Under the pieces are notes generated by a model. That model was not told the DNA's origin. It worked only from the letters and a program-made list of their open reading frames with translations, and did no database searches. DNA of 64,000 nt, from the NCBI GenBank assembly GCA_020832565.1, contig JAFIEI010000001.1:186001-250000 (forward strand), in the 5' to 3' direction. This stretch comes from Salinarimonas sp. Lineage in GTDB: Bacteria; Pseudomonadota; Alphaproteobacteria; Rhizobiales; Beijerinckiaceae. This document shows positions 1 through 9,916 of this stretch, piece after piece (position 1 is the first letter of the stretch; every line of letters starts with the position of its first letter). A program made the translations under genes and the position numbers.

Positions 1-897
1 GACGATGCCTGGGAGGATATTCTGCGCCGAAAGTCCTTCGGGGCGCTTCCGCGAAAGGATTACCTCGTGGGCGAGGATGCGCACCCGCACGCGTGTGCCG
101 GGTGCATTGTGCAGGGTCGGCAGGAACAGCGGGCCCGTCTCGGTGTCGAGCCGGCTGAGGCCGTCGGGTGAATGTTCGCGCAGGATTGCCGGCAGCATTG
201 CCGCCATCTCGCGTATCCCCATTGCATGCAGGGCCTGCGGGTCGCACATGACTTCGGCCGTCGTTCCCTCGGCCACTACACGGCCGGTTTCGATCACCAC
301 CATGCGATCAGCCAGCAGCTGCGCCTCGTTGACATCATGCGTGACCAGAACGACAGGCATCTCAAGATGCGAACGCAATGCAATGATTTCAGCATAGAGC
401 TTTTCACGGGTCGCACGATCCACCGCCGAGAAGGGCTCGTCGAGAAGCAGCGTCTGCGGTCGCCGGGCGAGGGCGCGGGCGACAGCGACGCGTTGCTGTT
501 GGCCACCCGATAATGCCGCAGGCTTGCGATCGGCGAGACCGTGCAGGTTGACGAGGTCGAGGATACGCTCCGCCTCGCGCATATCGGGGGAATCCATGGC
601 TGCCATCACGTTTCGGGCGGCCGTCATGTGCGGAAACAGCGCGTAGTTTTGAAACACGAGACCCGCGCGGCGTCGGTGCGCCGGGAGGTTCACTCCGGAC
701 TTGCTGTCGAGCCATGTCGAGCCGTCCACTGTGACGCGGGCGGAGGAGGGCAGCCACAGCCCCGCAATCGTGCGCAGTATCGTCGTTTTTCCCGAACCGG
801 AATGCCCTACGAGTGCCAGAAGTTCACCCCGCTCGACGCGGAACTCAATGTCGAGCGGTATCGGCGTCGTGGCCCGAGCCATCACCTCCAGCGCCAT
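1..897 (-). CDS. modC: Molybdate ABC transporter ATP-binding protein (partial, runs off left edge)
   Basis: Minus-strand frame open from 897 to the window edge; Walker [10 protein letters not shown], signature [15 protein letters not shown], Walker [12 protein letters not shown]; start overlaps the modB stop. Not in the ORF track because it is open at the edge. Confidence 0.93.
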   Translation of the reverse strand, partial: MALEVMARATTPIPLDIEFRVERGELLALVGHSGSGKTTILRTIAGLWLPSSARVTVDGSTWLDSKSGVNLPAHRRRAGLVFQNYALFPHMTAARNVMAAMDSPDMREAERILDLVNLHGLADRKPAALSGGQQQRVAVARALARRPQTLLLDEPFSAVDRATREKLYAEIIALRSHLEMPVVLVTHDVNEAQLLADRMVVIETGRVVAEGTTAEVMCDPQALHAMGIREMAAMLPAILREHSPDGLSRLDTETGPLFLPTLHNAPGTRVRVRILAHEVILSRKRPEGLSAQNILPGIV

Positions 898-1565
898 CAG
901 CCGAGCCTCCTGCCGACCCGGGCCGATAGGGAGAAGGTCACGGCGATTGTGAACAACGAGATCGCGACGAGAACAGCCGACATGGTCGCGGCCGCATCGG
1001 TATCGAAAGCTTGAACGCGGTCATAGATGGAAATCGCGATGGTCCTGGTCTCGCCCGGTATCGAGCCGCCGACCATCAGGACGACACCGAACTCGCCCAG
1101 CGTATGGGCGAAAGTCAGCACCATGGCCGTCACCACGCCCGGCCAGGCCAGCGGCAGCTCGACCTTCCAGAGCGAGCGCCAGGGCGACATCCCGCAACAG
1201 GCGGCGGCTTCGCGGACTTCTGTCGGAATCGCCTGGAAGCCACGCTGTGCCGGCTGGATGGCGAAGGGCAGATTGAACAGGATCGAGGCGAGCAAGAGGC
1301 CCTCAAAGGAGAAGACCAGTTGCTGGCCGAACATGTTTTGCCAAGCCTGGCCGATGGGCGAATTGCGTCCGAACGAGACCAGCAGGTAGAAGCCGAGCAC
1401 CGTGGGTGGCAGGACCAGCGGCAACATGACCAGTGCTTCGACCCAGGCCTTTCCCCTGAACTGCCGGAAGGCGAGGAACCGTCCCATCAGGATCGATACA
1501 GGCAACAGCACCACGACCGTCCAGATCGCCAGCCTGAGAGACAGTTCGAGTGCCGTCCAATCCAC
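897..1565 (-). CDS. modB: Molybdate ABC transporter permease
   Basis: 222 aa multi-TM permease; EAA-like motif VREAAACCGMSPWRSLWKVELPLAWPGV; between modA and modC. Confidence 0.93.
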   Translation of the reverse strand: MDWTALELSLRLAIWTVVVLLPVSILMGRFLAFRQFRGKAWVEALVMLPLVLPPTVLGFYLLVSFGRNSPIGQAWQNMFGQQLVFSFEGLLLASILFNLPFAIQPAQRGFQAIPTEVREAAACCGMSPWRSLWKVELPLAWPGVVTAMVLTFAHTLGEFGVVLMVGGSIPGETRTIAISIYDRVQAFDTDAAATMSAVLVAISLFTIAVTFSLSARVGRRLG

Positions 1566-1568
1566 GCG

Positions 1569-2384
1569 TCACTCCTGCGGTAAGACGAAACCGTAACGTT
1601 CCATGATCCCGCGTGCCGTCGGCTCCATCAGGTAGGCATAGAAGGCCTCGGCTACCGGGCCGGCATTGTGGAGCAGAACCATGCGCTGGCGTAGCGGTTC
1701 GTGCCAGTCTTCAGGGATCATTGCATAACTTCCCTGCGGCGCGACTTGCGGCGCCAGAGCCAGCGAATACGCGATAATTCCGCCCTCGGCGTTACCCGAG
1801 AGCGCGAATTGCGCCGCCTGACTGACGTTCTCGCCCAGAACGAGGAAGGGCTGAACGTCATCCCAGAGCCCCCTGGTGATCAGGGCCTCGCGCGCGCGCA
1901 TGCCGTAGGGAGCATGCTCGGGATTGGCGATGGCGAAACGCGTCAATCCACCCTCGCCGAGCATGTCGGCAAGGTGGTCCATGTCACTATCAGGGGTGAG
2001 TGTCGAGCCATGCGGCACCATGATCACCACACGGCCAATTCCATACAGATCACCCTCGTTGCGGGTGAAGCCATCGGCGTGAAGATCGGCGACGAATTGC
2101 TCGTCGGCGGCCATGAAGATCTCGAACGGTGCCCCCTCCCGAATCTGCCGGGAGAAATTCCCGGTGGATCCCATCGATAATCGCACGCGCATACCCGTAT
2201 CGGCTTCGAATGCCGTGGCGATTTCCTCGACCGCAAACTGGAGATCCGATGCCGCCGCGACAACCGGGGCCTCATCCTGCGCCAACGCGGGCCAGGCCCC
2301 GACCATGATCGACGAAATGGCCGCCAGAAGAACCTGCCGAACGTAGGCTGACGGCATGTGAGTATCCCTGTTGATATGTTTCAT
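1569..2384 (-). CDS. modA: Molybdate ABC transporter substrate-binding protein
   Basis: 271 aa with signal peptide; VVAAASDLQFAVEEIATAFEADTG...SMGSTGNFSRQI typical of ModA. Confidence 0.93.
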   Translation of the reverse strand: MKHINRDTHMPSAYVRQVLLAAISSIMVGAWPALAQDEAPVVAAASDLQFAVEEIATAFEADTGMRVRLSMGSTGNFSRQIREGAPFEIFMAADEQFVADLHADGFTRNEGDLYGIGRVVIMVPHGSTLTPDSDMDHLADMLGEGGLTRFAIANPEHAPYGMRAREALITRGLWDDVQPFLVLGENVSQAAQFALSGNAEGGIIAYSLALAPQVAPQGSYAMIPEDWHEPLRQRMVLLHNAGPVAEAFYAYLMEPTARGIMERYGFVLPQE

Positions 2385-2421
2385 GGAAAATATCGCAGCC
2401 AGCAGCGGATCGCGTCAATCG

Positions 2422-2793
2422 TTATCGTTTCTCGGGAATATCGCTTAGCCGCGCATTCAACGCCGCGAGCTGCTTTGCCCCTGCTGCGGCGACCTCCCGT
2501 TCAAAGGCCCGATATAGGTCGAGCACCTCGCGCCCGGCTTGCGTCAATACGGCTCCTCCGCCTCCTGATCCGCCTCTGGTGCTTTCGACGACGGGTTCGC
2601 GAAAGGTCGCGTTCAGCGTGCCCACGAGTTCCCAGGCACGCTTGTAACTCATTCCCATCTCCCGGCCAGCAGCTGCAATAGATCCGCACCGATCGATCAG
2701 CTCCAGGAGTTCGGCTTTGCCGGGGCCGATCATCGCGTTCTCGCGGAAAACGATCCGTATTCGCAAGCTGGGGACATCGGAAGCGTCAGACAT
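2422..2793 (-). CDS. modE: ModE-type winged-HTH molybdate regulator (N-terminal DNA-binding domain only)
   Basis: GPGKAELLELIDRCGSIAAAGREMGMSYKRAWELV...GGSGGGGAVLTQAG; start taken at MSDASDV; immediately upstream of modA. No C-terminal molybdate-binding domain. Confidence 0.85.
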   Translation of the reverse strand: MSDASDVPSLRIRIVFRENAMIGPGKAELLELIDRCGSIAAAGREMGMSYKRAWELVGTLNATFREPVVESTRGGSGGGGAVLTQAGREVLDLYRAFEREVAAAGAKQLAALNARLSDIPEKR

Positions 2794-3028
2794 GAACGCA
2801 TGATCCGGCAGAGCACTGAAAAAGACAAGCACGCCGCATTGCCGGATCGTTACGCTGACAGCGCGAACTGCGGGACCTGGCGGAAGCAAAAGGGATGCTT
2901 TCGCCCGGTAATGCCCGACAGGGGGCAGTCAGGAATCGGCGTGACCGGGAAGGTCGATCCGGAACCGATCTGTACCGAATTCCAGGTTTGGTGCCCGGAG
3001 AGGAGCGCAGCAGCGCCACGTTGTGACG

Positions 3029-5326
3029 TCAATGGCCGGCGCCTCTGCGTTTCTTCCTGCTGCCCGGCAGCTTCACGATCGACGAAGGGCTGACATCCTT
3101 CCCCGCCACGATGCGCGTCCAGTTCCTGATGAACCAGGGAATCCGCGTGCCCGGCATCGGCTTTGCATAGAAATACCCTTGCGCATTCCCGCAGCCGAGG
3201 GCCTGCAGATGCTCGGCCTGTTCCCTCGTTTCGACGCCTTCGGCCGTGACGTCGAGATGGAAACTCCGGCCCAGCCCGATCACGGCCTCGACGATCGCCG
3301 CATCGCCCCTGTCGGTCATCATGTCGCGCACGAAACTCTGGTCGATCTTGATATGGTCCACGGGAAAATGCTTGAGGTGCATCAGCGAGGCGAAGCCGGT
3401 CCCGAAATCGTCGAGGGCGATCCGCACCCCGGCATCGTGGAACTGCCGCAGCGTCGCCGAAACCGTTTCCTGGCAGCGCCCCAGGAACACTGTCTCGGTG
3501 ACCTCGATCTCGAGCAGGCTGGCGGGCACCCGATGCTCTTCGAGGACGCGCAAGAAGCGGCTCGCGAGAGCCGGATCGGTATATTCGGCCGACGATGTGT
3601 TAATGGCCACACCGCCGCATTCGAGCCCCATGCCGCGCCATGATTGCAGGTCCGAGGCGATCCGGCGGATCATTGCATTGCCGAAGGCGTTCGCGATCTC
3701 GACATCGGAGAAGACCGATCCGAAGCAGGCCGGCGTCAACAGGCCGTTTGCCGGGCTCTGCCACCGGGCGAGAGCCTCGAAGCCGCTGATACGCCCTGTT
3801 TTCAGGTCGATTTTCGGCTGATAATATGGAGCGAACTCGTGGTTGGCGAGGCCATTGCGGACCTCCTGCAGTATCTGGACCCGTTGGAGCATGGCCTTGC
3901 GGGCAAGGTCGTTGTAGACCACGGCTCGGGTTCGGCCCTCCGCTTTGGCGCGGTAGAGAGCGATATCGGCGTCCTTCATCAGTTCGACGACATCGCGGTG
4001 ATGGTCGGGAAAGGCGGCGACGCCGATGCTCGCCTTCGTCGAGAGCGTGCGGCCTTCATATTCGAAAGTCGTGCGCAGCTGCTCGACGAGGCGCTCGGCA
4101 AAGCGGGCAGCATCGGCCAGGGTGAACGGTGCGGCGACGATGACGGCGAACTCGTCGCCACCGAGCCGGGCGACCGTGTCGCAGGGCCGGACCATGGCCT
4201 TCAGCCGATTGGCTGTCTGTCGCAACAATTCGTCGCCGGCGTCATGTCCGAGCAGGTCGTTCACGTCCTTGAACTCGTCGAGGTCGATCAGAAGCAGACT
4301 GACCGTGCTTGCGTCCGCCTCGGCATTGCGGAGCGCCTGGTTGAGTTCTCTTGTGAAGGCGGCACGGTTGGGCAGGCCGGTGAGATCGTCCTCATTCGCC
4401 ATCCGCCAGATCTCGTTCTCGGCGGCCTTGCGCTTGGTGATATCCGTGAAGGTTCGCACGACACCGCCGCCGGCGACGGGCACGGTCCTGACCTCGAGGA
4501 CCAGGCCGTTGGGTCTTGTACGCTCATAGTCATATCGCGTGGCATGAACAATTACCTTGTCTATGTCTCTTAAAAGTTCCCCCTCTGTAAGTGCGAACTC
4601 CCCTTGCGCCTTTTGAAACGCGACGATCTGCTCAAAACGCGGCTGCGATTCAACGAACCCTGTCGGCAATTCGAGCAGTTCAGCGGCGCGTGCATTGATG
4701 ATGGGAACACGCCCGTCCGCCTCGATCATCAACAGGCCCTGATCCATGGTGGCGAGCGCGATCTGGAGGAAACGGCGTTCCACGCGAATTTCGAGCTCAC
4801 GCATGACCGCACGTGCCAGCGCCTCCAGGATTTCGATTTGGGCTTGCATCTGTCCTTCGGGGCGCTCGACGCGATCCAGGACGCAGATCGTACCCAGCGG
4901 AAGCCCGCCCGGAGTGCGCAGGACGGCACCGGCATAGAACCGGATTCTCGGCTCGTCGGTGACGAGAGGATTGCAGCAGAAGCGGGCATCCCCAGTGGCA
5001 TCGGGAACGATGAACACGCCCTTGTTCAAAATGGCATGCGCGCAAAATGAAATCTCGCGCGGCGTCTCGCGGATCCCCAGGCCGATCGCGCTCTTGAACC
5101 ATTGCGAATGTTCGCCGACGAAGCTGACGAGCGCCATCGGCGCATCGAAGGTCCGGGCCGCGATCCGGGCAATGTCGTCGAATGCCGTCTCCGGAAGGGT
5201 GCCGAGGATATCATACGATTCGAGCGCAGAAAGCCGCTCCTGCTCCGTCCATGCCTGCGCGGACGCGAGCGGGTGCGTGCGGTTCTGTCGGACTGGCCTA
5301 TCCGCATTGCTCATTAGCTTCCCCAA
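3029..5326 (-). CDS. GAF-PAS-GGDEF-EAL protein (bifunctional diguanylate cyclase/phosphodiesterase)
   Basis: 765 aa; N-terminal GAF-like region, PAS, RLGGDEFAVIV with I-site RPCD, EAL domain with FEALARW, EVTE, LDDFGTGF, KIDQSF, AEGVET and AQGYFYAKP all intact. Confidence 0.92.
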   Translation of the reverse strand: MGKLMSNADRPVRQNRTHPLASAQAWTEQERLSALESYDILGTLPETAFDDIARIAARTFDAPMALVSFVGEHSQWFKSAIGLGIRETPREISFCAHAILNKGVFIVPDATGDARFCCNPLVTDEPRIRFYAGAVLRTPGGLPLGTICVLDRVERPEGQMQAQIEILEALARAVMRELEIRVERRFLQIALATMDQGLLMIEADGRVPIINARAAELLELPTGFVESQPRFEQIVAFQKAQGEFALTEGELLRDIDKVIVHATRYDYERTRPNGLVLEVRTVPVAGGGVVRTFTDITKRKAAENEIWRMANEDDLTGLPNRAAFTRELNQALRNAEADASTVSLLLIDLDEFKDVNDLLGHDAGDELLRQTANRLKAMVRPCDTVARLGGDEFAVIVAAPFTLADAARFAERLVEQLRTTFEYEGRTLSTKASIGVAAFPDHHRDVVELMKDADIALYRAKAEGRTRAVVYNDLARKAMLQRVQILQEVRNGLANHEFAPYYQPKIDLKTGRISGFEALARWQSPANGLLTPACFGSVFSDVEIANAFGNAMIRRIASDLQSWRGMGLECGGVAINTSSAEYTDPALASRFLRVLEEHRVPASLLEIEVTETVFLGRCQETVSATLRQFHDAGVRIALDDFGTGFASLMHLKHFPVDHIKIDQSFVRDMMTDRGDAAIVEAVIGLGRSFHLDVTAEGVETREQAEHLQALGCGNAQGYFYAKPMPGTRIPWFIRNWTRIVAGKDVSPSSIVKLPGSRKKRRGAGH

Positions 5327-5589
5327 TCCGGAATGGATTTCGCATCAGGCGATGGGCTTGCATCTCGGGCTGCGCTGGCCGGGATCATGCGCGCGGCATG
5401 TTTCCATCTTCATACCGAGAGCAAGCCGTTGGTAAAGAATGTTAAATCGGCGGGCGACCGGGGCGCGACGTCCCGGTCGGCTGCGGGTCTCCTCGCGGAC
5501 CCCGGGGCGGGTTCCTGTGACAGGACAGGTCCCGACCCGGGGACTTCGCGCGCGATCGAAAGCTCACCGATCGCACCTGCGAAGGCAGA

Positions 5590-7302
5590 TCATGCGGCGC
5601 GAACACGGTTCAGGAAACCGGCGACCGCATTCTTCAGCTCGCCGGCCTGACCGTTCAGGAGCTGGGAGGCGTCGCGCACCTCCGACGACATCTTTCCGGC
5701 TTCTGCAGCGGCTTCCCTGACGCCGGAAATCGCTTCGGAGACGGAGGAGGTCCCGGTCGCTGCCTCGCTGACGTTCCGGGCGATTTCACCGGTCGCGGAT
5801 TGCTGCTGTTCCGCCGCCGCGGCGACATTCGCGGCGCGCTCCGTAATGTCCTTGACCATCACGACGATTCGATCGACCGCCGCTTTCGACAGACCGGCAG
5901 AGGATTTCATTTCACCGATCTGGAGATTGATCTGCTCGGTCGCCTTGCTGGTCTGCTCGGCAAGCTGCTTGACCTCGGTGGCGACCACGGCAAAGCCGCG
6001 TCCGGCCTCGCCTGCGCGCGCCGCTTCGATCGTGGCGTTGAGCGCGAGCAGATTGGTCTTGTCCGCGATATCGCTGATGAGCTCCGTCATTCCCGCGACG
6101 CGCTCGACGACCTGTGCAACGGCATCCACGGCGGATGCCGTCTGGATGGCCTCATCGTTGGCATTGGCCGCAAGGGTGGATGTGCCGTGAATGTCGCGCG
6201 CGACCTCGGTGACGGTGGCGGAGAGTTCTTCACTTGCTGCTGCCACGGCGCCGACATTGGCGCTCGCTTCCTCTGCGGCAGCGGATACCGTGAGAACCTG
6301 ATTGCTGGTTTCCTCGGATATCGCCGACATGGCCACGGCATTGCCGTTGAGCTGTTCGGCTGCGGCGCCGACCTGGGAAATGATTTCGCTGACCGCACTG
6401 TCGAAATCATCGGCAAGCCGCTGCATTTCCTGCTTGCGCCTCTCCTCCGCCCGCGCCTCCGAGGTCGCGGCTTCGTCTTCGAGCTGCTTTGCCCGCAAGA
6501 GCCCCTGTTGAAGGACGAGCGCGGTTTGGGCGACTTCGCCCACCTCGTCTTTGCGATCGGTGTCCGGGATCGCAATATCCAGCTTCCCGCCTGCCAGTTG
6601 CCGCAGGCAGTCGACGATCCGACGCAAGGGCACCGTGATACCGAACTTCGCCACGACGAAGCCGAACAGGCTGCCCGCGAGGGTTCCGATTGCTGCGATC
6701 ACAACCAGCAGCATCGTCTTCGATGCAGCGAGGTCCTGCGCCTCCAAGGCCAATGCGTCGCCGTTCGAATCGGTATACGCGACGAGCTCCGTGAGGGATT
6801 GGCGCAGCAGATTCGCGGCCCTGCGGTTCTGATGCACGATCGCGTTCAGCTGTGCCTGCGCTTGCGAGATATCGCTGTCCTGATGCCGCTCGCCCTCGCG
6901 CAGGAAACTGTCGAGACCGGTGAAATACGCGTCCGCCCGGCTCTCGATGGTATTGATCAATGCGACCTGATTCCCGGTCGCCGTTTCCCGCAGGCGGGCG
7001 AGGCGATCATTGAACATTTCCCTGCTGTCCAGCGCCGCGTCACGGACTTCGCCAAAGCTCGACGGATCAGCGATGATGCGGTACTCGGCTCGCGACATTT
7101 CAATTGCGTTCTGGTTCATGGTCGCAGCAAGCCGCACCTCGTCTGCACCCAGATTGATGCGTTCTGCGGAAGCGGCCAGGGCAATAAAGCCCTGGTAGGC
7201 GACGACTGATATCGTCACTGCAGCCGTCGTCATGATGGCGATGATGAAGCCGATCTTGATTCCAACCGTGAATTTACTAAGCATCATTTCTACTCCCCCC
7301 AA
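5590..7302 (-). CDS. Methyl-accepting chemotaxis protein
   Basis: 570 aa; two TMs flanking a ligand domain, HAMP, signalling hairpin [38 protein letters not shown]. Start may be at 7287 (MLSKF). Confidence 0.95.
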   Translation of the reverse strand: MGGVEMMLSKFTVGIKIGFIIAIMTTAAVTISVVAYQGFIALAASAERINLGADEVRLAATMNQNAIEMSRAEYRIIADPSSFGEVRDAALDSREMFNDRLARLRETATGNQVALINTIESRADAYFTGLDSFLREGERHQDSDISQAQAQLNAIVHQNRRAANLLRQSLTELVAYTDSNGDALALEAQDLAASKTMLLVVIAAIGTLAGSLFGFVVAKFGITVPLRRIVDCLRQLAGGKLDIAIPDTDRKDEVGEVAQTALVLQQGLLRAKQLEDEAATSEARAEERRKQEMQRLADDFDSAVSEIISQVGAAAEQLNGNAVAMSAISEETSNQVLTVSAAAEEASANVGAVAAASEELSATVTEVARDIHGTSTLAANANDEAIQTASAVDAVAQVVERVAGMTELISDIADKTNLLALNATIEAARAGEAGRGFAVVATEVKQLAEQTSKATEQINLQIGEMKSSAGLSKAAVDRIVVMVKDITERAANVAAAAEQQQSATGEIARNVSEAATGTSSVSEAISGVREAAAEAGKMSSEVRDASQLLNGQAGELKNAVAGFLNRVRAA

Positions 7303-7371
7303 GGATTAATGATCAGTTCAGCAATCTCATGGGGGGGCGTTTACGGGTGATTATCTGTTGTTTTAAAAAAG

Positions 7372-7389
7372 TTAAACGGAGCGGTTTAA
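7372..7389. promoter_or_regulatory. Inverted repeat TTAAAC-N6-GTTTAA upstream of the MCP gene
   Basis: ttaaac ggagcg gtttaa, perfect 6-bp arms, about 70-85 bp upstream of the MCP start in an AT-rich intergenic region. Confidence 0.35.
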
Positions 7390-7646
7390 TTGCAAGATGA
7401 TGTTGGCGGAATGCGCGAATACGTGCAAATACTTAAGATTCGATTTGGTGAGTAATTCTTCAATGTTGACTTATTTCGAATAAAAAGTTGCTGGAATTTT
7501 AATTTATTTAAATCTATCGAAAATGTATATCGGCGCTCATCAAAATATATTGATATGTTTTAACTTAGTATATAATTTAATTAATTTGAAAATCACAATC
7601 ATTCTCACTATAGCAATTCTAATGAAAACGCGGTCTTCATTAAAAA

Positions 7647-9659
7647 TTACTCTGTTATCGACAAGCTATAACCATATCCTCGTATTGTCTTGATGTGAAT
7701 AGACTTGTTGGTGTCGATATCTTCGATTTTTCGGCGCAATTTGCTGACGCAAACGTCAAGCGACTTGTCCTGCTTGCTGTAATCCCGCCACAGCACGGAG
7801 CGCGACAATGCCTGGCGCGTCGCAACATGCCCCTCGGCATCCTTAAGGGCGCGCAGCAACAGGATCTCGGCATGCGTCAGGTGCTGCTCGCCCGTAACGG
7901 AAGCAATCAGGCCACGTACCAGATCAAGCGTTATCGCCTTCGATATGGCAACCGTATCCGGAGCGTCGACAGGGGCCCTGCGGCCCAGTGTCCTGAGCAG
8001 GCGCGCCTTGAGCTCACGGACGGAGAAGGGCTTCATGATATAGTCGTCGACGCCGGCATTGATGGCGTCGGCGCGGCTGTCGCTGGTGCCCGCCCCTGAG
8101 ATGATGATCACGGCTGCATCCGTCAGGTCGCGGATGTTCGGCAGGATGTCGAGGCCGTATCCGTCGGGCATCTGCAGGTCGAGAATGACGGCATCATATC
8201 CCGATGCAGGGGGATCACGCAGCCGCTTGAGCGCGTCCTGCAGGCTTGCGGACCTGCTGAACAGGGCGTCGTCGGCGAGCCACATGTTGCAGATCATATC
8301 AGCAACGAGAGGATCATCCTCCACCAACAGGAAGTGGCGGGCCCGGTTCTCTTTCGCTGTATTGCCTGCCGCAACGCCCGTGATCATCGGATCGATGCGC
8401 GTCGCGGCGGCAATCTGCGCCTCGGCGGCGGTTCGGGCCTTCTGGACGAGATCGCGAATGCGGGTCTGCTCGTCCTCATCGCCGAGAATACGCAGCAATT
8501 CGCCATGCGGTACGGGTCGAGCGAAAAGGAAGCCCTGAGCAATATCGAAGCCGAGCGCGCAGACCCGCCCGAGATCCTCGATTGTCTCCACCCCTTCGGC
8601 GACAGCCGTGGCATTGCAGGCATGGGCAAGGTCGACCGAGGCGCGGCAGATGCCGCGTGCGCGCGGATCCGTGGCCATCTCCGCCACGATCGCGCGTTCG
8701 AGCTTCAACTCCGTGAAGGAAAAGCTGCGCAATCGATCGAAAGTAGCATAGGCGGTCCCGAAATCGTCGATGGAAACATCGAGTCCGTGCAATCGCGCGC
8801 GCGTGCTGAAAGCTTCTGCGACGAGGTTGTCGCCCACGTCGTTTTCGGTGATCTCGATCGTGATCGGCACGTCATCACCGAGGCTGCCACGCACCAGGAT
8901 GAGCTGCCGCATGAGATATTCATCGGCCAGCAGGTCGCCGAACACGTTGATCGAGATCCTGACATGCTTTCCGCGCAGCTCTTCACCGAGCAAAGCTGCC
9001 GCGTCGATCGCCGCACCGGTGAGTGCACGCTTCTCCTGCTCTCCCGCCTCCTCGATGAAAAGTGCCGGGGAAAGTATCCCCTTCTGGGGATGGGCTATGC
9101 GCGCCAGCGTTTCGAGGCCGCAGATCCGGCCCGAACGCAGATCGATCTGGGGCTGAAACCAGAACTGCAGCCATCCGGATGCAAGGGCTTCCCGCAGGAG
9201 AGCATTGCCCGGCATGACGTCGATGATCTCCGCCGTGCTCTCCCTAGGATCGGTGCGGCTCGCGAGCAGATCCATCAGGGCCTTGCGGCGGAATGGTTTG
9301 GGAAGCGCACCGAGAACGCGATGCCCGAAGCCGCGCGCGATGCTCGCGGCGCGCTGGAGCGTATCGAGGGAATGCCCGCTGATCAGGATCACGTCGCTGG
9401 ACGAACCCGCCCGGGCCAGTCTGCTCAGAACGTCGATTGCATCGGTATTGCCTAGGGCGAGGTCGATGATCAGCACGGAATATGCGTGTGCCGAAACCTT
9501 TTCGAACGGGTCTGAGAGCCCGTCGATCGCCACCACGTCGTAGGATGTCGCATCCAGCATGCGAACGAGCATTTCACGAATGCCCGGGTCATCCTCGACG
9601 ATGAGGATCGTTTGCGGATCTGGCACGATCGGGGCCGGGGGAAGCCTCTCGTTCATCAT
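7647..9659 (-). CDS. REC-EAL-REC-winged-HTH protein: EAL domain fused to an OmpR-type response regulator
   Basis: 670 aa; REC1 (ILIVEDD...LIIDLAL...LPKPF), EAL domain (GLETLARI, SINVFGD, EITEND, IDDFGTA, AEGVET, AQGFLFARP), REC2 (LLVEDD...VILDLQMPDG...YIMKPF), trans_reg_C wHTH (LTHAEILLLRAL...VCVSKLRRKIE...IKTIRGYGYSL). Confidence 0.93.
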   Translation of the reverse strand: MMNERLPPAPIVPDPQTILIVEDDPGIREMLVRMLDATSYDVVAIDGLSDPFEKVSAHAYSVLIIDLALGNTDAIDVLSRLARAGSSSDVILISGHSLDTLQRAASIARGFGHRVLGALPKPFRRKALMDLLASRTDPRESTAEIIDVMPGNALLREALASGWLQFWFQPQIDLRSGRICGLETLARIAHPQKGILSPALFIEEAGEQEKRALTGAAIDAAALLGEELRGKHVRISINVFGDLLADEYLMRQLILVRGSLGDDVPITIEITENDVGDNLVAEAFSTRARLHGLDVSIDDFGTAYATFDRLRSFSFTELKLERAIVAEMATDPRARGICRASVDLAHACNATAVAEGVETIEDLGRVCALGFDIAQGFLFARPVPHGELLRILGDEDEQTRIRDLVQKARTAAEAQIAAATRIDPMITGVAAGNTAKENRARHFLLVEDDPLVADMICNMWLADDALFSRSASLQDALKRLRDPPASGYDAVILDLQMPDGYGLDILPNIRDLTDAAVIIISGAGTSDSRADAINAGVDDYIMKPFSVRELKARLLRTLGRRAPVDAPDTVAISKAITLDLVRGLIASVTGEQHLTHAEILLLRALKDAEGHVATRQALSRSVLWRDYSKQDKSLDVCVSKLRRKIEDIDTNKSIHIKTIRGYGYSLSITE

Positions 9660-9916
9660 CGCCGGAACGCCATTCCTTAAATCAGCCCGATTAAGCTCGG
9701 AATCTCAAGCGCTTGTAACAGGATAACTTAAAAATTCGCGAGATGAAATAAACCGACATTGAATTCTGTAGATGGCACATTCCAATTCGGCATAAATTGG
9801 CCCTCGGAAGATAAAGCCAATTAATTTACTTAGTTGTGTTATAATTATAATATTCGTATATTGCTCTTTCTCGCATGGTGCAATCGGTCGTGCTCGGTCC
9901 TTCGTCATATCTGCGC

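Noticed and set aside
2385-2421. ModE operator or Moco riboswitch between modE and modA
   Set aside because: The gap is only 37 bp, with no convincing palindrome or structured element visible.
2800-3093. 97-aa plus-strand ORF between modE and the GGDEF-EAL gene
   Set aside because: Overlaps the ends of both genes, odd composition, no RBS or motif.
5800-7209. 469-aa plus-strand ORF opposite the MCP
   Set aside because: Antisense shadow of the MCP coding frame.
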